Under the pieces are notes generated by a model. It was given only the letters and a program-made list of their open reading frames with translations, had not been told where the DNA came from and searched no databases. Below are positions 5,923 through 10,141 of a stretch of DNA of 10,141 nt, one piece after another. The stretch is from NCBI GenBank assembly GCA_946479205.1, contig CAMLFJ010000069.1, forward strand, positions 1 to 10,141, given 5' to 3'. Positions within the stretch are counted from its first letter, which is position 1; every line of letters starts with the position of its first letter. A program made the position numbers and the translations under genes. Origin of the DNA: an uncultured bacterium. GTDB taxonomy: Bacteria; Methylomirabilota; Methylomirabilia; Rokubacteriales; CSP1-6.

Positions 5923-6820
5923 CGCCGTGGCCACCGCGCGGGCCGGCCACGAGTTGCTCTCGACGGACTTCCTCACCCAGCTCGAGCGCCTGACCTTGCT
6001 CTCGCGCCGGTCGTTCCGTGGACGCGTGAAGGGAGAGCGGCGCAGCCCCCGCAAGGGCATCAGCGTGGAGTTCTCCGACTACCGGCAGTACGGCGTCGGC
6101 GACGACCTGCGCTACGTGGACTGGAACGTCTACGCCCGCCTCGACCGTCTCTACCTGAAGCTGTTCGTGGACGAGGAGGATCTTTGCCTGCACCTGCTGG
6201 TGGACGCCTCCGCTTCCATGGGGTTCGGTGAGCCATCCAAGCTCGGCTACTCCGCGCGACTGGCGGGCGCGCTCGGCTTCGTGGGCCTGGTGGGGCTCGA
6301 GCGCGTGGGGGTGGGCGTGGTGCGCGACCGGATGGCCGAGGGCTTCCCCCCGGCGCGCGGTCGGAGCCAGGCGATCCCGCTGATGGACTTCCTCGGCCGC
6401 CTGCGGGCGGGCGGGCTCACCTCGCTGAACGACGGGCTCGCGGCCTACGCGCTCCGCTCGCGTGAGGCGGGCCTCGCGGTGCTCGTCTCGGACCTGATGG
6501 ACCCGGGCGGCTACGAGCGCGGGCTGAAGGCGCTGCTGGAGCGGCGCTTCGACGTGCACGTCGTCCACGTGCTCGCCGCGGACGAGATGAACCCCTCCTT
6601 CGGGGGTGACCTGCGCCTGCTGGACGCGGAGACCGACGAGGAGCGCGACCTCACGCTCGACGCCGAGGCCCTGCGCGGGTACCTCGAGCGGCTCCGCGCC
6701 TTCCTCGATCGCGCCGAGCAGTTCTGCCGGGGCAACGAGATCACCTACCACCGGGTGGTGACGGATACCCCGGTGGAGGAGTTCATGCTCCGCCAGCTCA
6801 AGGGGCTGCTGCTCGCATGA
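5912..6820 (+). CDS. DUF58-domain protein (VWA-like partner of MoxR)
   Basis: This 302-residue soluble protein carries the DUF58 hallmark between residues 36 and 88: 'FRGRVKGERRSPRKG', then 'EFSDYRQYGVGDDLRYVDWN' and 'ARLDRLYLKLFVDEED'. These are followed by a VWA-type metal-site motif, D98-A-S100-A-S102-M (LLVDASASM). 'VLVSDLMDPGGYERGLKALLERRFDVHVVHVL' lies further on, as in the VWA fold, and the C-terminus ends in a typical helix. DUF58 proteins are almost always encoded next to MoxR ATPases and are presumed adaptors or substrates. The ATG at 5912 lies inside the end of the upstream gene (11-base overlap) with no close ribosome site, indicating translational coupling; a GTG at 5927 is the alternative start. 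The stop overlaps the next start as ATGA. No membrane segment is seen, unlike many DUF58 proteins with an N-terminal anchor; anchoring may come from the neighbours. Confidence 0.92.
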   Translation: MRNSAVATARAGHELLSTDFLTQLERLTLLSRRSFRGRVKGERRSPRKGISVEFSDYRQYGVGDDLRYVDWNVYARLDRLYLKLFVDEEDLCLHLLVDASASMGFGEPSKLGYSARLAGALGFVGLVGLERVGVGVVRDRMAEGFPPARGRSQAIPLMDFLGRLRAGGLTSLNDGLAAYALRSREAGLAVLVSDLMDPGGYERGLKALLERRFDVHVVHVLAADEMNPSFGGDLRLLDAETDEERDLTLDAEALRGYLERLRAFLDRAEQFCRGNEITYHRVVTDTPVEEFMLRQLKGLLLA

Positions 6821-9800
6821 ACTTCCTCAGCCCCTTCGCCCTGCTGCTGGGCACCCTGGCGGTGCCGTTGCTCCTCCTCTATTTCCTGAAGGTGAGGCGG
6901 CGGCAGATGCGGGTGTCGAGCCTGCTGCTGTGGGCCCCCGCGCTTCGCGACCGCGAGGCGTCCACCTTCTTCCAGCGGCTGCAGCGCGACCCGCTGCTGA
7001 TCCTCCAGATCCTCGCCCTGCTCGCCCTCACCGCGGCGCTGGCCCGGCCGGCGATGAACGTGATGGGGCAGGGGGCCAAGCGCGTAGCCATCGTCATGGA
7101 CAGCTCCGCCTCCATGAGGGCCACCGACGTCTCGCCCTCACGCTTCGTGCAGGCGCAGCGGGCCGCGCTCGGGCTGCTCGGCCGCCTCGGTGAGGGCGCC
7201 GAGGTGATGGTGATCGAATCGGGGGTGCAGCCCAAGGTGCTGGTGCCCTTCACCCGCGAGCACGACCGGGTCTCCTCGGCGATCCGGTCGATGGAGGCGC
7301 ACGATCTCCCGAACCGCCTCCAGGAGGGCCTGCGCACCGCGCGGGCGCTGGTGGGCCCGGACCCGCGCGCGGAGATCCACGTCTTCACCGACGGGTCCCA
7401 CCCCGACGCGATCAAGGGCCAGGGCGACGACGTCCGCGTTCGCTGGACCGGGGTCGGGCTCCGCTCCCACAACGTGGGCATCACGAACCTGGCGGTCCGA
7501 CGCAGCTACTTCGGGTCCTACAACTCGCAGGCGTTCTTCTCGGTGGGCAACTTCTCGGGCGAGCGGCAGAGCCTCTCGCTCAAGCTGACCCTGGACGACG
7601 AGGTCCTCACCGAGCGCACGCTCACCCTCGACCCGCAGGTGCGCCGGGCGATCACGGTGCCGTTCAGCGAGCAGCGCGGCGGTGTGCTCAAGCTCAAGCT
7701 CGACGTCACCGACGATCTCGACGCCGACAACACCGCGTACGCGGTGATCCCGCCCCCCCGGACGATCTCGGTCCTCCTGGTCAGTCCCGGCAACCTGTTC
7801 CTGGAGAAGGTGCTGAAGACCGACCCGCAGGTGCAGCTCGAGGTGCGCAAGCCCGACGCCTATCAGGGCGGCATGGAGGGCTTCGACGTCGTGGTGGTGG
7901 ACAGCGTGAGCCCGCCGAAGCTGGGCAACGGCCGCTTCGTTCTCGTCAACACCGTGCCCGGGGACGTGCCGCTCGAGGTGCTGGGGCGTCTCGACAATCC
8001 CACGATCATGGACTGGGACCGCACGCACCCGATCATGCGGCAGATCGACTTCGCCAAGGTGACGATGGAGGACGCGATGCGCGTCCGGCCGCTCGCCGCG
8101 GGCAAGACCCTGGTCGAGGCGGTGGGGGGACCGCTGATCTACGCCCTGGAAGAGCGCGATCGCAAGGCCCTGTTCTTCGGCTTCGACCTCTTCCGCAGCG
8201 ACTTCCCCCTGCGGGTGGCCTTCCCGGTCATGCTCTCCAAGGGGCTCCGCTGGCTGCACCCGGCCGGGCTCGACCAGGCGAGCCTGCAGCTTCAGGCGGG
8301 CCAGCCCATCCTGCTGCCGGTCGAGCACGGGGTGACCACCGCCACCGTGCGCACCCCGTCCGGGCGCAGCGTGCGGGCGCAGATCAATCGCGGGATGGCG
8401 AGCTTCACCGAGACCGACGAGGTCGGTATCTACGCGGTGGTCACCGGTCGCGGCGAGACGCGCGTGGCGGTGAACCTGATGAACAGCGACGAGTCGGACC
8501 TGACCCCCCAGCCGCTGCCCACGTTCGTGGAGAGCGTGCGGCCGGAGTCGGCGCCGGTGCTCATCGTGCGCGAGCTCTGGCCCTTCTTCGTGGCCCTCGC
8601 CCTGCTGCTCTTCGCGGTGGAGGGACTCCTCTACTGGCGTCGGCAAACCGGGGGCCGCTTCGGGCTGCCCAGAGCGCTGGGCGATCGCTGGGCCCTCGGC
8701 CTGCGGTGCGCGTTGCTGGCCATGCTGCTCCTCTCGCTGACCAAGCCGACGATCCCGCGCTGGGCCGACCGGCTCAACGTGACCTTTCTGCTGGACGTGT
8801 CGGACAGCGTGAGCCTGGCCGCGCGCGAGAGCGCGTACCGGTTCGCGGCCCAGTCGGTGGCGGGCATGCAGCCGGGCGACCAGGCGGGCGTGGTGGTGTT
8901 CGGCGAGGAAGCGATGGTGGACCAGCCCCTCCGCGCGACCACCCGGATCGACCGGCCCCAGGCCCAGGTGGGCGGACGCGCCACGAACGTGGCCCAGGCG
9001 CTCCAGCTCGGGCTGGCCACCGCGCCGCCCGGCCAGGCCAACCGCTTCGTGCTGCTCACCGACGGCCGGCAGAATCAGGGCAACGCACTCGCGGTCGCGC
9101 AGGCGGCCAAGGACGCGGGCGCCGACATCTACTACGTGCCGGCCCCGCTGACCTTCTCGCAGGAAGTCGTCGTGGAGTCGATGGTGCTGCCGCAGGAGGT
9201 GAAGTTCGGCGAGCCCTTCCAGGCCAAGGTGGTGGCGTGGAGCCAGGCCGAGACGCAGGGGCGGCTGTCCCTGTACCGCAACGCGGAGTTCCTCGGCTCG
9301 CAGGTGGTGCGGCTCTTGCCGGGCAAGAACGTCTTCACCTACCGCCAGTCGCTCGAGCAGAGCGGCATCCACGTCTACCAGGCCGCGCTCGACGTGGACG
9401 GCGACACGATCGAGGAGAACAACCGCGCGGTGGGCACGCTGGTGGTGCGGGGGCGGCCCCAGGTGCTGCTCGCCGAGAAGGACCGCAACCAGGCCCAGGC
9501 CCTGGCCGCGGCGCTCCGCTCGCAGCACGTGGACGTGACGGTGGTGGAGGCGGACAAGATCCCGAAGGACATGGCGGGGCTGCAGAAGTACGACGGGCTC
9601 ATCCTGTCCAACGTGTCCTCGCTCAAGATGACGAAGAAGCAGATGGAGAACATCCGCGACTACGTCCGCGAGCAGGGCGGCGGGCTCGTGATGCTGGGCG
9701 GCGAGGAGAGCTTCGGCCTCGGCGGCTACTACCGCACGCCGATCGAGGAGGCGCTCCCGGTCACGATGGAGGTGAAGCAGAAGATCGAGATCCCGAGCCT

Positions 9801-10141
9801 CGCGGTCGTGCTTTCGATCGATCGCTCGGGCTCCATGGCCATGACCACCGACGAGAAGGTGACCAAGCTCGACATCGCGAAGGAGGCCGCGCATCTGGTG
9901 GTGGATCTCCTCGACGAGCGGAACGAGGTCGGGGTGATGAGCTGGGACACCGAGTTCATCTGGGACGCCCCCCTCAAGCCGGCCCGCGACAAGCAGGGCA
10001 TCCACCAGGCGATCTCCACCATCAAGGCGGGGGGCGGCACCGACGGCTACCCGGCGCTCAAGGAGGCCTACCAGGTCCTCTTCGACCGGCCGGCGCTGCT
10101 GAAGCACGTCATCTTCCTGTCGGACGGGCAGATGACCCGCG
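6817..10141 (+). CDS. Giant membrane protein with three VWA domains: BatA-type half fused to VWA/GATase-like half (3' end cut by window)
   Basis: The frame opens at ATG 6817 (ATGA overlap with the DUF58 stop) and has no stop up to the right edge, at least 1108 residues. Order: BatA-type N-terminus with membrane segments at about 5-23 and 59-78; VWA1 with D95-S-S97-A-S99-M and TDG (191-193); a beta-rich region (about 220-312); a GATase-like alpha/beta region (about 317-470); beta-rich (about 485-570); two membrane segments (about 587-607 and 628-645). Then VWA2 with D660-V-S662-D-S664, T723 and TDG (748-750); a beta-sandwich region (about 783-875); a GATase-like region (about 877-985, ending LGGEESFGLGGYY, no catalytic Cys at the elbow); and VWA3 with D1002-R-S1004-G-S1006, T1075 and SDG (1102-1104). 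VWA2 and VWA3 have complete metal-site (MIDAS) residues; VWA1 reads HD (161-162) where the usual Thr-Asp would be, so metal binding there is less sure. The VWA domains most likely face the periplasm or cell exterior, and the protein is the presumed effector or scaffold of the MoxR system. Confidence 0.92.
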   Translation, partial: MNFLSPFALLLGTLAVPLLLLYFLKVRRRQMRVSSLLLWAPALRDREASTFFQRLQRDPLLILQILALLALTAALARPAMNVMGQGAKRVAIVMDSSASMRATDVSPSRFVQAQRAALGLLGRLGEGAEVMVIESGVQPKVLVPFTREHDRVSSAIRSMEAHDLPNRLQEGLRTARALVGPDPRAEIHVFTDGSHPDAIKGQGDDVRVRWTGVGLRSHNVGITNLAVRRSYFGSYNSQAFFSVGNFSGERQSLSLKLTLDDEVLTERTLTLDPQVRRAITVPFSEQRGGVLKLKLDVTDDLDADNTAYAVIPPPRTISVLLVSPGNLFLEKVLKTDPQVQLEVRKPDAYQGGMEGFDVVVVDSVSPPKLGNGRFVLVNTVPGDVPLEVLGRLDNPTIMDWDRTHPIMRQIDFAKVTMEDAMRVRPLAAGKTLVEAVGGPLIYALEERDRKALFFGFDLFRSDFPLRVAFPVMLSKGLRWLHPAGLDQASLQLQAGQPILLPVEHGVTTATVRTPSGRSVRAQINRGMASFTETDEVGIYAVVTGRGETRVAVNLMNSDESDLTPQPLPTFVESVRPESAPVLIVRELWPFFVALALLLFAVEGLLYWRRQTGGRFGLPRALGDRWALGLRCALLAMLLLSLTKPTIPRWADRLNVTFLLDVSDSVSLAARESAYRFAAQSVAGMQPGDQAGVVVFGEEAMVDQPLRATTRIDRPQAQVGGRATNVAQALQLGLATAPPGQANRFVLLTDGRQNQGNALAVAQAAKDAGADIYYVPAPLTFSQEVVVESMVLPQEVKFGEPFQAKVVAWSQAETQGRLSLYRNAEFLGSQVVRLLPGKNVFTYRQSLEQSGIHVYQAALDVDGDTIEENNRAVGTLVVRGRPQVLLAEKDRNQAQALAAALRSQHVDVTVVEADKIPKDMAGLQKYDGLILSNVSSLKMTKKQMENIRDYVREQGGGLVMLGGEESFGLGGYYRTPIEEALPVTMEVKQKIEIPSLAVVLSIDRSGSMAMTTDEKVTKLDIAKEAAHLVVDLLDERNEVGVMSWDTEFIWDAPLKPARDKQGIHQAISTIKAGGGTDGYPALKEAYQVLFDRPALLKHVIFLSDGQMTR

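Noticed and set aside
9445..9771. Active glutamine amidotransferase in the multi-VWA protein
   Set aside because: The fold pattern resembles GATase class 1, but the nucleophile position region (GGGLVMLGGEESFG) has no cysteine, so catalysis is not supported.
7138..10107. Very long open frame on the minus strand opposite the multi-VWA gene (989 codons)
   Set aside because: It is a GC-bias shadow: its translation is rich in His, Arg, Leu, Val and Gly with no recognisable domain, while the + strand of the same stretch encodes clear VWA motifs with an open frame of at least 1108 codons.

Overview
The window is a high-GC (roughly 70%) bacterial chromosomal segment with tightly packed genes and strong G/C third-position bias. 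Its gene style (a selenocysteine-containing SelD, a large MoxR/DUF58/VWA operon, GC-rich hairpins between genes) fits an uncultivated soil or subsurface lineage such as Methylomirabilota/Rokubacteria or a deltaproteobacterial-type phylum. That placement is an inference from style, not a proof.

Region 1 (1-1636, + strand) is a selenium module. The 3' part of a LysR-type regulator gene is followed 29 bases later by selD, encoding selenophosphate synthetase. selD is interrupted by an in-frame UGA at 641-643, exactly where E. coli SelD has its essential Cys17. A perfect 20-base inverted repeat (657-676) lies just downstream at the right distance for a bacterial SECIS hairpin. selD is therefore best read as one 355-residue selenoprotein gene (569-1636). 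A start-to-stop reading that treats UGA only as stop would lose the first 28 residues, including the catalytic one.

Region 2 (1637-2122) holds two GC-rich hairpins between convergent genes, then a short minus-strand gene for a soluble zinc-binding anti-sigma-type (zf-HC2) protein, then a divergent intergenic region.

Region 3 (2123-3169, + strand) is a GT4-type glycosyltransferase. It resembles the GLT1D1 and SenB (selenosugar synthase) branch, which is notable so close to selD.

Region 4 (3323 to the right edge, + strand) is a single operon behind a textbook sigma-70-like promoter (TTGACG, 17 bases, TATGAT). It encodes a MoxR AAA+ ATPase, a membrane-anchored DUF4175-like protein with a charged low-complexity tail, a DUF58 protein, and a very large membrane protein with three von Willebrand factor A (VWA) domains that runs off the window. 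The last three genes are linked by an 11-base overlap and an ATGA overlap, so they are probably translated together. MoxR ATPases typically work with VWA/DUF58 partners at the membrane as chaperone-like remodelling machines; the substrate here cannot be told. The final gene stays open without a stop for more than 3.3 kb and looks like a fusion of two proteins that I recall as usually separate: a BatA-type VWA protein and a VWA-GATase-like-VWA protein.

No tRNA, rRNA, CRISPR array, transposase or attachment site was seen. Long minus-strand open frames opposite the coding regions are GC-bias shadows.
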